Below are positions 31,244 through 42,189 of a stretch of 64,000 bases of DNA, in pieces (within the stretch, counting starts at the first letter, position 1; each line of letters starts with the position of its first letter). Source of the stretch: Rhabditoides inermis (Eukaryota; Nematoda; Chromadorea; Rhabditida; Rhabditidae). The translations under genes were made by a program, and so were the position numbers. The DNA is taken from positions 307,501 through 371,500 of the forward strand of contig CAWZYM010000363.1 of NCBI GenBank assembly GCA_963966185.1. The letters run 5' to 3'. Below the pieces are notes generated by a model. That model was not told where the DNA came from and made no database searches. It saw nothing but the letters and a program-made list of their open reading frames with translations.

Positions 31244-34146
31244 CTACTGGGTCTCCTCGGCGGCTGCCAGTTCGTGTAGGCATTGCTTGTAGTCGTCCTC
31301 CCAGTCGTAGTCGTCTCGCATCGACCGCCCGCCCGTCATGGGCTGTCGACCAGGTTCAGATTCTCTATGTGTACCGACAAGTCACCTGGACGAGCTTCTG
31401 AAGCCGACCGTAGTCGATGTTCGTAGACTCACACTCCTGATTCACATTCATAATGTGAGCATTTCGGAGAAAGTTCTGAAAATTCGCGTGATCAGATCGA
31501 AAAGATAGTTTCTCTACAAACCCTGTAGGGCTCTGGCATGGGAATGTGAGCGAAGTTGAACGAATGCTCAAAGATGAAAATATTGCAGACTACTAGGTCG
31601 AGATAACGAGAGAAAAAATATTAAGCAAGTTTCGTATGTTACTAACAGTGATTGATATCGACATACTGGCTATAAATCGTTGGGCAACTGGCTCTATTCG
31701 TACCTCAGTCGTCTTGGTCTTGTAGAGCTTTTTGGCGTCTCTTTCGTCGTGATTCACGTCCCATGGCAGGTGCGCTTTCAACATCTTCAGACCGACGTAA
31801 GCAATCGACATCTCAACACATCGACCCATTAACGTGGCGAATACGTGCGAACACACCACATCATCACTTGTGATGCAGTCCTTGTTGACGTGGACTCGAC
31901 GCGAGGCGAAGAACGGAGTGCCACTGAATTCAACCGTCCGTTTGCCCGTTCTAAGAGCTCGCACACCGGAAAGCAGCCTTGACACGTCTTGGAATGGCCG
32001 TGCCGTCTGAGCGCTTCCAGCGACGAACCAGTCCCAGATCCAGGATCTTCAGAACGTGCCGCTCCTAGATTCACTATCATGAGATTGTAATAATACCGTT
32101 GTATACTATACAACTGGTTACACTTTCCGATCGGCACGCTCCGAACGCGAGATTGCTTGGTTTGATGTCTCTGTGAATGTATCCATAGTCGTGCACAGCT
32201 CGCACTCCGTCCAAAGCCTAGGCAGTCAAGTGAGAATGACAACCAGGTTGGTTTATTTTGAGATTAAGACTACTGACACGCTAGAACCGTCGAAAGACGA
32301 TTGAGAGATAGGTCTCTTAAAATCTCTGCGAGAGAAGTGTGCTGCTGTTATCAGTATATAATAGGAAGTTTTGATTTTGGTATCTCTAGAGCTCATCTCG
32401 TAAGCGAGCTACGCGCGCGCACCCTATCTCGGGCTATCCACGGCGGTTCGTTTAATGGTTCCGAAGTAATTCGAAGGCGTTGCAAGGCTATCGCAAGTAA
32501 TCCGAAGTCGTTTGGAGTCGTTTGAAGTCATTCGAAGGGCTTATCGCAAGGCATATCACAAGGCATATCGGGAGTAGTTTGAAGGCAATTCGAAGTCGTT
32601 TGAAGATACTGACTGCTACATAAGCGAATGTGTTTTCACTACGCCACGTGGTCGTGGTCGCGACGTAGTGATAACACAGCGGAATAGAGATATGAACGGC
32701 AACGAAAATATCAGTTGCGCATTTTGTTCAGCATTGTATGTTCAAAAATACGACAACGTTTTCAACGAAAAATCCTGAGCTAAGTGCGAGCCTATTATAG
32801 TAGTGTTGCGATTGCGCCTTTTGCATTGCCACCCACTTCGACCCCGGGTTGGGGAAAATATGTTGCACTTTATGATTTTGAAATACAATGATCTTGAAAT
32901 TGTAAACATTCTCATCAACATTACCTAAACTCTTTTACACAAGTTTGGACTCCATACGTAATGCGAATGCGGTGAAGAAACTCTACTTTTAACTGTACTA
33001 ATGCGTGTACTGTATTTCATCACACATACATTCAACGTGTGTGAAATCTAAAACATTTATAATTCTATAATTCTATTCTTTCAATAAGCCGCGTGCTGTG
33101 GGATAGATCAGAGAAAGACCAGGTTGGTTTGCTCGCGGCAATAGCGCGCAAAACAAGAGAGCTAGATGGTTAGATCACCGTATTCCGAGCTGCAAGCGAG
33201 GTAGATCGAACCTCTGGCGCAAGCTATAGTTGTAGTTATAGATATTTATTGCGTGTCGTAGTTCGTAGTCAACACATTTGAGTGGAATGACACATTTTGT
33301 TCGCTATGTGCCTGTGAGCGTGTGACAGCACATGAAAAGTGCGATGACCTGAATGACAACGCGAGAAGTGGTACTGCTGCTGAACCGGTTCACAGGGGAT
33401 CGGTCCTGTCTCTCGGAGAGGTCCACGCCCGTCAGAGACATCACAATAAAGAAGAAGCCGCCCTGGAAAGTATCAATGAACAAATGAACATAGCATAAGT
33501 ACTTAAGTACCTCCCATCTTCTCCTCCCTCCCTGCCTCTCTTTCTCCCTCTCTCCCTCTCTCTCTCTCTCTCCCTCTCTCCCTCCCTCCCTCTCTCTCTC
33601 TCTCTCCCTCCCACCTGCTCGCCACTGCCGTAGATGGTAGGGATGTTTGCCAGGTGTCGCATCTCAACCAGTGCTCTCTGTTCCAGTACCATCCTCGTGC
33701 ACGGTGTGCCCCTGCGAATTCGCGGCTGCACCTGCAACGCTTTCCTTCAGAGACTATATCGTGAAAACATACAAACAGTACATTGACTATTGCAATGCGA
33801 TCATGGAATCACCTTGATCGCGACTTCCTGTCCGGAGGAGCTCGTACCAGAGAAAACGTCGCCGAATCCACCTGAACCGAGGTGTTGCTGAAACTACAGG
33901 TATTCGAGGAGGGGGGCAGGAACGGGACATCACGAAACAAACTTTTACTAGCCAGTTGCCGCCGAGAGTTGTGTTGATGAGAGCCGCGGCGCCGTGCCTT
34001 CCATTGATGTCAGGCTCAGGATGGAGCTGAAATGTATCATATCATATTGATTTCGGGGGGGGGGGGGGTTCGCATGTAGTTCTATCGATCGTAGATCGAT
34101 AGAACTACATGCGAAAACTGACAATGGGGTGGCCATCGACCGTCAT
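31244..34146 (-). CDS. CK1/TTBK-like protein kinase
   Basis: Minus-strand exons include 34123-34146 (MTVDGHPI), 33943-34026, 33813-33887 (GSGGFGDVFSG glycine loop, VAIK lysine), 33615-33731, 33349-33462 (IVMSLTGVDLSER hinge), 32122-32217 (YIHRDIKPSNLAFG catalytic loop) and one ending at 32064 (KILDLGLVRRW). Later segments carry SGTPFFASRRVHV, LKAHLPWD, a short exon near 31530-31590, YGRLQKLVQ and a C-terminal RDDYDWEDDY ending at TAG 31244. The motif set, notably HRDIKPSN with the CK1-type SGTPFFAS and LPW segments, fits the casein kinase 1 superfamily, tau-tubulin kinase branch. DFG is replaced by DLG. Near 31960-31990 the frame needs a 1-nt shift or a very short intron (~28 nt), so it may be decaying. 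Confidence 0.75.
32630..32677. repeat. 48-nt hairpin in a kinase intron
   Basis: Arms GTGTTTTCACTACG and CGTAGTGATAACAC pair over 14 positions with one mismatch. An inner CCACG/CGTGG stem caps it. It is probably a MITE remnant, with a structured RNA as an alternative. Confidence 0.5.
33521..33612. repeat. (CT)n kinase intron
   Basis: The intron between kinase exons 4 and 5 is dominated by CT/CCCT repeat (GA on the coding strand), next to the donor at 33614. Confidence 0.85.
34027..34122 (-). repeat. Kinase intron 1 built around a perfect hairpin
   Basis: A 96-nt intron (GTCAGT donor, TTTCAG acceptor) whose first half is a perfect 22-bp hairpin at 34069-34115 with a 3-nt loop. One arm is TTCGCATGTAGTTCTATCGA followed by TC. 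A run of 13 G on the plus strand adjoins it. It would be an extremely stable stem in the pre-mRNA. Confidence 0.8.
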
Positions 34147-34344
34147 TGATGGAGTGGCTAGTAGAAATGACACATAATCACAGTCATCATTACAATAACT
34201 GGAAGACTTTGAATAACTTGATACGGCGCAATTTCATATATTATGTTCAGACAAGTCCGTTGAATGCTTATCATTCGGTGAGAGTACAATACATTTATCA
34301 CGTAACTGATCTACGAGACAAATATAAGGCTAAACGTACGGATT

Positions 34345-34390
34345 AAGTGTAAGTGTAAGTGTAACATGTGTAGGAGTAAGTGTAAGTGCT
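34345..34390. repeat. (GTAAGT)n-type tail repeat
   Basis: TAAGTGTAAGTGTAAGTGTA units matching the tail of the LINE fragment at 35685-35722. It may be the tail of a second, otherwise lost copy. Confidence 0.6.
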
Positions 34391-34582
34391 GGATCGATCG
34401 CCTCTGCTGCCCGGATCGATCGCCTCTATCTATCACCCGCCGCAGCCCACATTTGTGGTTTTCTGTATATACAGTGGCGGCCAAAAAAAGGATCACCTTT
34501 TGGTTTTTGCTCTCTGAAACTATTCAAATGAAAGATAGAGCTCCCATCTTTCGCACACCGTTTTCTGAACTCAATTCGGACC

Positions 34583-34665
34583 TCGAAGGCACGGCGCGGC
34601 TCTCATCAACACAACTCTCGGCGGCAACTGGCTAGTGAAAGTTTGTTTCGTGATGCCCCGTTGTA
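34583..34665 (+). repeat. Inverted duplicate of kinase exon 2
   Basis: Matches the reverse complement of about 33928-34007 (GGCACGGCGCGGCTCTCATC and the following ACACAACTCTCGGCGGCAAC), with a 3-nt deletion. It is a non-functional local inversion/duplication. Confidence 0.75.
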
Positions 34666-34759
34666 CAGAATACGCTCTCTCCATAAACGACTTTCTGCGG
34701 GTATATCGCACTCGCAATCTCACTGTTCTTAAAGTCGCATATATAACCTATTTTTGGTG

Positions 34760-35722
34760 CAAACTCGAGAACAGAATTATGGAATCCTAAAGACCTGAGT
34801 ACGGTGAATCTCATTGAGTCGGTACAGAGACTTTTTACGCGCCGAATATGTCACCGTGCCGGCTTTTTCTCGCTCACTTATCCCCAACGCCGCCAGCTAT
34901 TAGATCTTCAAACGCTCGAATAGCGACGCTTAAACGATATCGCGTATATTCATAAGGTCATGACTAATCGCACTAGTCTAGAGTAGGGATGTCAAGTAGG
35001 CGGAGCTTAGGTGGCACAAAAATGCGGCATCTTCCAGCGCCAAACGGAATACACCATTCGAAGCACCGTAAAAAGTTGTATCTAGTAGTGCCTTCTGTTT
35101 GGCGCTGGAACGTGTCAATACCTATAATTTATGACCAAAATTGATTATATTCTATGAAAATGACGTCGAAAAAGGGGCGTGGCTTAGCCTTTCTCTGTGA
35201 AGTTTTGTGCCGCGCGCGCCCTCAAACAGCGCGCTTTCGATGTGCGTAACGCGGAAATGAAAGAAAACGACTAATTCAAGTAATACTATTTCAAAACTAC
35301 ATATAATTTACTTGATTTTGATATACTGTAAGCACATAGCTGTAACACTTGAAAATACCCCTTGACATCCCTAGTCTAGAGTACTCTGGCCTCTTCAACA
35401 TTGTACCTTCCCGGTCTCGTGTTTCTCATGGGTGGCGCCTGATTCCTTGCTTTGACACAACTTTAAAGAGCAGCACGTTCTTCAGTAGGGTTTTTGCACT
35501 ATGGAACACACTCCCCAACAACATCATTTTATCTGCGTCAAACAGTGAAATCATTCCTATTAGACCCATTTTATCTGTTTTATCCAATTTTTGTGTTTAT
35601 TTATTTCCCAATCACACCTGCCGTATTCTATTTATGTGTTTGTCCTGTGTTCTTCTATATAGCATACAAGGTAATATATATTATTAAGTGTAAAATGTGT
35701 AAGTGTAAGTGTAAGTGTAACA
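34760..35722 (+). mobile_element. CR1/Jockey-type LINE 3' fragment
   Basis: The plus-strand frame reads LWNPKDLSTVNLIESVQRLF, TRRICHRAG, LLDLQTLE (stop) RRLNDIAYIHKVMTNRTSLE and, after the inserted MITE, YSGLFNIVPSRSRVSHGWRL and FALWNTLPNNII. This is the thumb/C-terminal signature of CR1/L2/Jockey-type RTs (IE-x-VQR-x-FT, LE-RR, R-x-R, WN-x-LP). It ends in (GTAAGT)n units at 35685-35722, a typical microsatellite 3' tail. It is 5'-truncated and has an internal stop. Confidence 0.7.
34984..35373. mobile_element. hAT-type MITE with 8-bp target duplication
   Basis: 390 bp, TAGGGATGTCAAG at the left and CTTGACATCCCTA at the right, flanked by GTCTAGAG at 34976-34983 and 35374-35381. TIR sequence and 8-bp duplication fit hAT superfamily non-autonomous elements. 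An internal pair TTCCAGCGCCAAAC/GTTTGGCGCTGGAA forms a second inverted repeat. Removing the element and one duplication restores the LINE reading frame. Confidence 0.9.
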
Positions 35723-35739
35723 CAACAATCGCGAGAGAA

Positions 35740-38570
35740 CTTTTCGAATGGGTATGGAGTGGACAGAAGGATGTTCATGTTGCGTGGCCGTGGAAGAAAG
35801 TGGAGCTAGAGAACTGTTCTACTGTCTTGGCAACGGTAACGATCTCTGGTGGCGTCAAGTATCCTTCCTGAATACGTTTCATAGTAACAATTACTCTTTC
35901 ATTCACATACAAATTCAGCCACTTTCATGAGCGTCAGAATTCCTACGCCAAACTGATCCACGGAATCGATAGAGTATTTGTGCATTTCCCTCGCGTTCTG
36001 AGTTCATTACTCATACGTATTTAAATAATGCATTTACCTTCTGTATGTTCCTGATAGAAAAACGCTCTTCTTCGTGTTCAAAGCTCGGCTCAATATTGAT
36101 GAGTGATATGAGATACATAATCCAGATCATAGTTTCGCAGCTGTTTTTAGTGGGATCAATAATCAAAACATGTTCATGGGAAGCATAATAGATGTGGATG
36201 AGGCCTTGAAAACATGGTAACAGTTGCATGTTTATAAAAACAAGTAAGTAACACAACTATATAACTTTTCTAACACAACTATATAAAGTCATGCCAACAT
36301 AACACTTATGGACCGCATTTTTACCACTACTTTCATAGTAGTTGATTTGATAATAAACGGTTCACTCACGCTGCATAACATTGACAAAATATGATGTGTT
36401 GTAGATGTGTGGTGTAGCTGGAACGTGGACAGTGAAAAGTAAAAAGTCGAAAGTACTCCATCGACTGAAAGTAAAATGGCACATGTAGAAAAAATAATGA
36501 AAGCAATAGAGTTTTTTTTTCTCTGAAAGAAGCCGTTAGCGGGATACAAACCTTTGTACAACACAGTGCGCTATCTTCATGTTATGGCAAGACTTTTCTT
36601 CGAGAAGTTCAATTTGGCATGCATCAGTGCCGTCTCCACCAGAAGCAACATCATTGATCATTTCTACACTCGAGGTATTATGAAATAAAATTTTATGGTT
36701 GCCCCGATTGTTTTCAGTATATTGAAAGGAATACCACTCTCAGCACATAGCAGATTGCGACAGTGTGTGTGTTCATTCATGTTCGATTTCATTTGACACA
36801 TGAGGAGATGACAAGGGATACATTACCGGACAGTGTTCCAGCGACATCGAACACTTTCCCGATGTTCTCGCTTTGGATGTATTGCAGAATAGTTTGTAGC
36901 GATGAAAACGACGACAAAGTGTGACTAAAAGTATATGCTTCACAAGTTACAATAATGCGAATCACAATAATTAAAACAAAATAAAACCTACATTTCATTC
37001 TTATTGTCAAATGAATGTTTTTCGAACGACAGACAACTGGAAATACGAAATGCGCATGGCAAATTCTCTTTCACATACGTTGTTGGGTTCATTTCCGGTG
37101 GAGAAGAATAACTGTCAGAAAGAGCGAGAGATCCGTCAATGTCCGCGCTCATTTCACCAAAAACACATTCAACAACCATACGAAGTCTGAGCGAGTTTCG
37201 AAGGATCTGAACACATCATGGTGCAATGCAAATACAATACAAGGAGACAAACCGGCTGATTTATGTATTGTACTATCGAATTCTCGGTGAAAATTGACAT
37301 TGAGTCGGGAGCCTGCGTATACATCAAGATTAATGATAAAATTGTATACCATACCCACGACGATAAATCATTGATAGTATCAAGCAGTGGTACAGGATTG
37401 AAGTGTCTCAATTCCATCTAAATGTTCGCGAACAATCTCGTTTACAGATTGATTTACAGGTGTACGCACATCAATAATTTTACAAGACATGGTAAAAAAG
37501 AAAAAAAAGAAACGTTGTTAGGGACTCACAACAAATCTGCTCATAATGAAAGAAGAGTATGAAGTAATTGGAACCAAGAATACAATCTGAACGAATCTTT
37601 GTTATGATTCATCTCTTTTTTAGATAATGATAGTCATATAAAAATCTCACCATTTCTTTTCCAGAAGAATGTAAAAAACCGTTGCAACTGGCAATTGAAA
37701 CACTAAGAGCCTTTTTGATTCCAACATCAGAACTCTATTTTGAAAACACTTTTAAAGAACGTATTTCAAAAACAAGTGACGACAAGTTTTCTTACACGTA
37801 CTTTTTACCGTACAATTTGTTTTTACAATATAAATAGTTTAAATCCGTACCACGAGTAAAGTTATTGTAATAATAATGACGAGAAGACCCAAGGAAACAG
37901 CATGTACAAGAAGAATGATACCGGTTTGGATGAACGGTCTTAAATTCATCAGATTGTTTTATTTGCTTTAAAAATTGACTTTGCGCATTGATGGAACTAT
38001 AATTGCTGAAAGTGTACCTACCTGAATGTTGCGAGGCGTTGTCGTATAACATTTTCAAATTTCTGAAAACAGAAAATATCAATTTTTTTGTGAAAATGAA
38101 TCAGCAAATTCACAATTCCGAGGAATCCAGTGATAACACCAATAATTAATTTTTGTAAGAACACTCCAACTGATAATCCGAGAACTTGGGTAAGATTTTG
38201 CTATGCATTGATTTAATTATTGAATTTATTCTAATCAGTACCGTATCCATTGATACCAAATTGAAAATCCACACAGCGTGTACAGAAAACATTTGGTTTC
38301 TAAATTATTTTCTCGTCGGTCGTTGACAATAAATTCAACGTACAAAGTAGCGTTTGAGGTGCTGTTCTCGCTGTTCGACGCCTGAAATTATGTTGAAAAA
38401 ACTATAAGTACGTTTAGTTTCCTACAACATGTGTGACAGCAGTTGCGACGGCGAAAACTGCCAGAAACACGAGAGCTGTGAGAGTGAGATGGAGACAGTG
38501 AACAGATCGAGAGCCAGTCCGGCTATAAGTTATTTCAACAAAAAAAAACTGTGACCGCAAATCTTTCTAT
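35740..38570 (-). CDS. Unidentified multi-exon locus, multi-pass membrane N-terminal part
   Basis: The exon chain was inferred by eye on the minus strand. Upstream parts encode LTLTALVFLAVFAVATAVTH (membrane helix), then an NSTSNAT sequon-rich segment, VLGLSVGVFL and LIIGVITGFLGIVNLLIHF (helices), KFENVIRQRLATF spliced to a helix IILLVHAVSLGLLVIIITIT, and LLVFQLPVATVFYILLEKKW. Downstream parts (37.0-37.5 kb) use 43-51-nt introns and encode LLDTINDLSSW, APDSMSIFTENSIVQYINQP and MVVECVFGEMSADIDGSL. Further segments at 36.0-36.9 kb include MINDVASGGDGTDACQ and FSIRNIQK. It could be one long transmembrane protein or two adjacent genes. No family is recognised. The AT-rich composition differs from the GC-rich genes in the arms. 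Confidence 0.4.
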
Positions 38571-38639
38571 GAACACTCACGAGACACCAGGAGAGACGTC
38601 TAGTCGGAAGTAAGACTAAACATGAAGACATTAAAGAGC

Positions 38640-39150
38640 GCGCTCTTCTTCAGCTTACTTAGGATAGGGTTCTCGCCAGAATTAAAAAAAGATTCAAAAA
38701 CCATGTTAGCAACTATGGGAACTCATGCAGTTATAGTCGGCGCCTGGAGGACAGTTTCTTCTATTGACAGTCGGGGTCAGCTGGCAGAACTCAGTTGCGA
38801 GCGAGACAGGCCAGACAGCGCGGGAAAGGCTGTCGCGCGGCCTCTTTGATTCGCATGCCGGCTTCTTTGATCATTATTATCGCGCGCGCTTGGGTCTCTC
38901 CACGAGGGTAGGTCAAATGCGACTCGAGGGTATATCAATTTTCTACAGTGACCCAACGAACTATCTCCCTGAAAAATATTATAATGTCAGTCAGAATCGC
39001 ACTGTTCCGTAGGCCAGATCAATGGTTGACAGTATCTTTGCGTCTTTTCCCCGAAAGAAGTCATGAGCGATCACGCGCGCAAACTAGGCGAAAGGCCAGG
39101 TGGGTCACTGGGTGTCGTTTCCAGTTAGAAAGGGCGCGCCAGCGCCCTCT
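38640..39150. mobile_element. Diverged copy of the hairpin-ended repeat
   Basis: Shares CTTAGGATAGGG-like and CCGTAGGCCAGATCA segments and ends GGGCGCGCCAGCGCCCTCTC, as at 6815-7072. It lies just outside the right arm's inner end. Confidence 0.55.
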
Positions 39151-40197
39151 CGTTTGTACTGGATCTGGATCTGGAAAGACATTTCCCGGATGAAGCACTT
39201 TTCCTCTTTTGAAGTGATTTCCACTGTTACATTGCATTCGTAATTCTATTCGATAGAGTTATAGAAAGTTGTGTTGAGTTTGATTGCAGAAGCGAGATAC
39301 GGAAGGTCCTCATTCGAGTGCGGATTGAGATTGGTGTAGGTCGCTCGGGCGGACGGGCGCTCGGGCGTCGGACAATCGCTTTTTGCTTAAGTGAGACAAC
39401 AGTACAAACCAACTACTTTTACTTGGAGGTACATTGTGAAAGGTAATGTTACCTGTGTTCACTCATACCGTGCATTACATCACTGAACGCGCAAAATTTC
39501 TCTCTATCCGTGTATGCTACAACATTCTGATTAAGAGTTCGTAGTTTGGAGAACTAGACGTAGCCAGTTCAATATAATAAAGTTCAATATTGTTGCGTAC
39601 ATATTGCGTGTTGCGTGCTACAAAAGGCTGCCTTTGATCGCTGTAGAGAGATGAGAATTTGATCAGACGGAGGGAGCATAAACAGCGGGAAGCGCAACAC
39701 AAAGCGAGAAGAAGTGTTTCATACCCAACGCATAGATTGTATTTCGTTTCTATGCGATAGATAGCTAGTACATACTAGATCCACCGTCACAGTGAACCTA
39801 GTTGCCTTATAGACCAGAACTTTCTACCTGTTTGTCTGTTTACTGTTTGGCTGTGCAGGAACCCATCACACATCAGCTGTCAGTCCATTCACATAGTTCC
39901 ATCCAATACGAACACAACTACACAACTAAGATCTTAGGTGACGGGGGCTCATTTAATTGCTGTATATTTGTCGATGAACACTTAGTTTGAACCCTGCGCA
40001 ATGTTAGGCAACAACGCGAACCCACGTGTGGTTGATCGGGATCGGGCGCTGTGCGCTCGGAGCGGGCGACCATCCCGAGACTGCGAGAACGCCACAATGA
40101 CCACATCCACTCGAACAACATTCAAGCATCACTAATGAAATGATGTGCGAGAGATTGCATAACTCGGTAGATTCGATTCGATCGCATTGTCTTGCAG
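39151..40197. other. Right-arm inner end, no called gene
   Basis: 39545-40140 matches 27.7-28.29 kb in reverse. No conserved reading frame. Similarity stops at about 39545. Confidence 0.5.
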
Positions 40198-40281
40198 GTG
40201 TGTCGCTTCGGGACGCGCTGCATTCTGCGTGACAAGTGCAGGTTCCACCACGCTCCAATCGAACACCGCGCTATAGTTTGA
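40198..40281 (+). pseudogene. CCCH terminal exon copy, open frame
   Basis: After CTTGCAG it reads VCRFGTRCILRDKCRFHHAP and then IEHRAIV to a TGA. The finger ligands C-x5-C-x5-C-x3-H are intact, but the rest of a RING2-like gene is not present upstream. The 3' flank (40610-40730) matches the flanks of the other three copies. Confidence 0.55.
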
Positions 40282-40428
40282 AGGTTTTTTTTTAAATTTA
40301 CAAATTTTTTTCATCACTGCTTCCTTGTTAGGACACATTCTTCCAAGCGATGCTGACACTGGAGCCAAATCAGATGACATGCGGGGCTCTTCCGGCAACA
40401 AACCCTAAAAAAAACTTTCGTTGCCGAA

Positions 40429-40614
<186 letters not shown>

Positions 40615-41184
40615 AATCAGGACATTTCACAAAGGCCGTGCCCTTTCAGAAAGACAATCGAATAGTGTTGATGTGAGTGTCACTACTATTAGCTACGAGG
40701 AGCAGCGTCAGAACAAATTGTGAGTTTTTGTGAGACAACCTATTTCCACCTTTCGAGCAGTAGATTCTCATAACTCTCAAGAAAGAAAAAAATTAATTTC
40801 TACGAATATATGCTTTGTAAGAGAACAATACAAAAAAACTTTTGTCTCGGCTTTCATGAAATGTCTCTCAACCAATAGGGCAATAGGAGAAAACACAACA
40901 ACACAACAACATCAAACAATCTGCTTCTCGTGATTTACAGTGCGCGAATGTAGCCTCCTATGGACGGCTAAAAAGTTAAATTCAAGCGTGAAAAAGACTG
41001 TGGCGATAGACGAGACGCAGACGGTTAGCGCGCACCGCTCTCTCTCACTTTGCATTGTCTCTTGCGATTCGATGGATAAAAGTAATCGGCTCAGCCAGTG
41101 TATACGATGAGCGGCGTTTTTGTGAAGAGTGCGCCGTGTGTCGATGACCCGTTACTCTCGATTGCGCATCAACAGATGCACTCT

Positions 41185-41320
41185 CAACCCGCCCACACTA
41201 ATGCACGCCAGAAAAGCTGTTGCTATCATTCCACAACCTACACTTCCCTAGCTCCATATATGAGTGTTTCTGTATTTTTCGCATCGCCTCCTTCATAGCC
41301 ATGATCACACCTGCCCGTTA
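41185..41320 (+). repeat. Dispersed repeat copy (CCACAACCTACACTTCCC family)
   Basis: Same family as 9270-9400. It is the mirrored partner of 26630-26760. Confidence 0.6.
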
Positions 41321-41407
41321 CGTATTGTGAGTTTTTTTTCGGTTACGTAAGTTATTAATTCAAATCAAACCCTCCGTGACAGGTGCACGAACCCGCTCGA
41401 CTCGATC

Positions 41408-41900
41408 ATGGCCCCTATGAGAAAGAGGACGGCGCCGGCTCGGCCGCCTGCTCCCGCCAACCACCCACTCTCAGGTCCGCGCACCGACGCCCCGCGTAGA
41501 GAGGCCGTCCCGCTCGGACTCTCCGCGCCCCTCGACTATCAAACTCAGTTGTATTGGGGATGAGGAGAGCCCTCCTCGCAAGAAGGCCGCCCCTGTTCTC
41601 CCCGCCGGTCACTCCTGCCTAGAAGACGCCCGAGAAGAGCTCGCCCCAGCGAGAAGCTGCCGCCAACGACACTGCGGCGTGCGGCGCCTTCGAAAAAAGC
41701 AGGACAAGAAAAAACGTAGGCTCTTTGCATTTTTCCACTCATTCCGTGGGTTGATTTTTGTGGCTTGTCCTTCCAGTGACGTTTCTGTGGCAAGTCAGAG
41801 TTACGCGGACAATACTGTAGTTCATAACACTACACCGGTTCTCGATCGTACCGCTAGCCAGGAGAAGAGGTCAGTGTTATTTGAGAGAAAGCTCTTTTGA
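41408..41900 (+). pseudogene. Pro/Arg-rich locus, frameshifted (right)
   Basis: It starts MAPMRKRTAPARPPAPAN and then shifts frame at CCAACCACCCACTC (one extra base relative to the left copy). It keeps the TAG of the left copy at the equivalent place. The second exon region (SYADNTVVHN, ERKLF) is recognisable to about 41898. Confidence 0.55.
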
Positions 41901-42189
41901 CATCAGTCTATGAGATGCTTAGGAAATTTCAGATTCGGATAGAGAGACTAGCGAGGAGAGTACCGTAGTAATGGGGTCTGCTGACTTGACCGGTTTGGTG
42001 TTCGCGGAACTGGCGGATTGGCCGAAATTCAGCGGCGAGGGGTCGTTGACGAAAGAGGAGACAACCCAACAACAGAGCCGCATCATTCAGTCTGCTTCTC
42101 TTTACGATTAGCGGCGCGTTTATGGTGGGCTGCGAGTGACGAGCCGTTTCTCTCGATTGCGCAATGACTGCGATCACAACAGATGCCGG

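Noticed and set aside
34345..34390. Interstitial telomeric repeat
   Set aside because: The (GTAAGT)n units do not match known animal telomere repeats and are explained as a LINE 3' tail.
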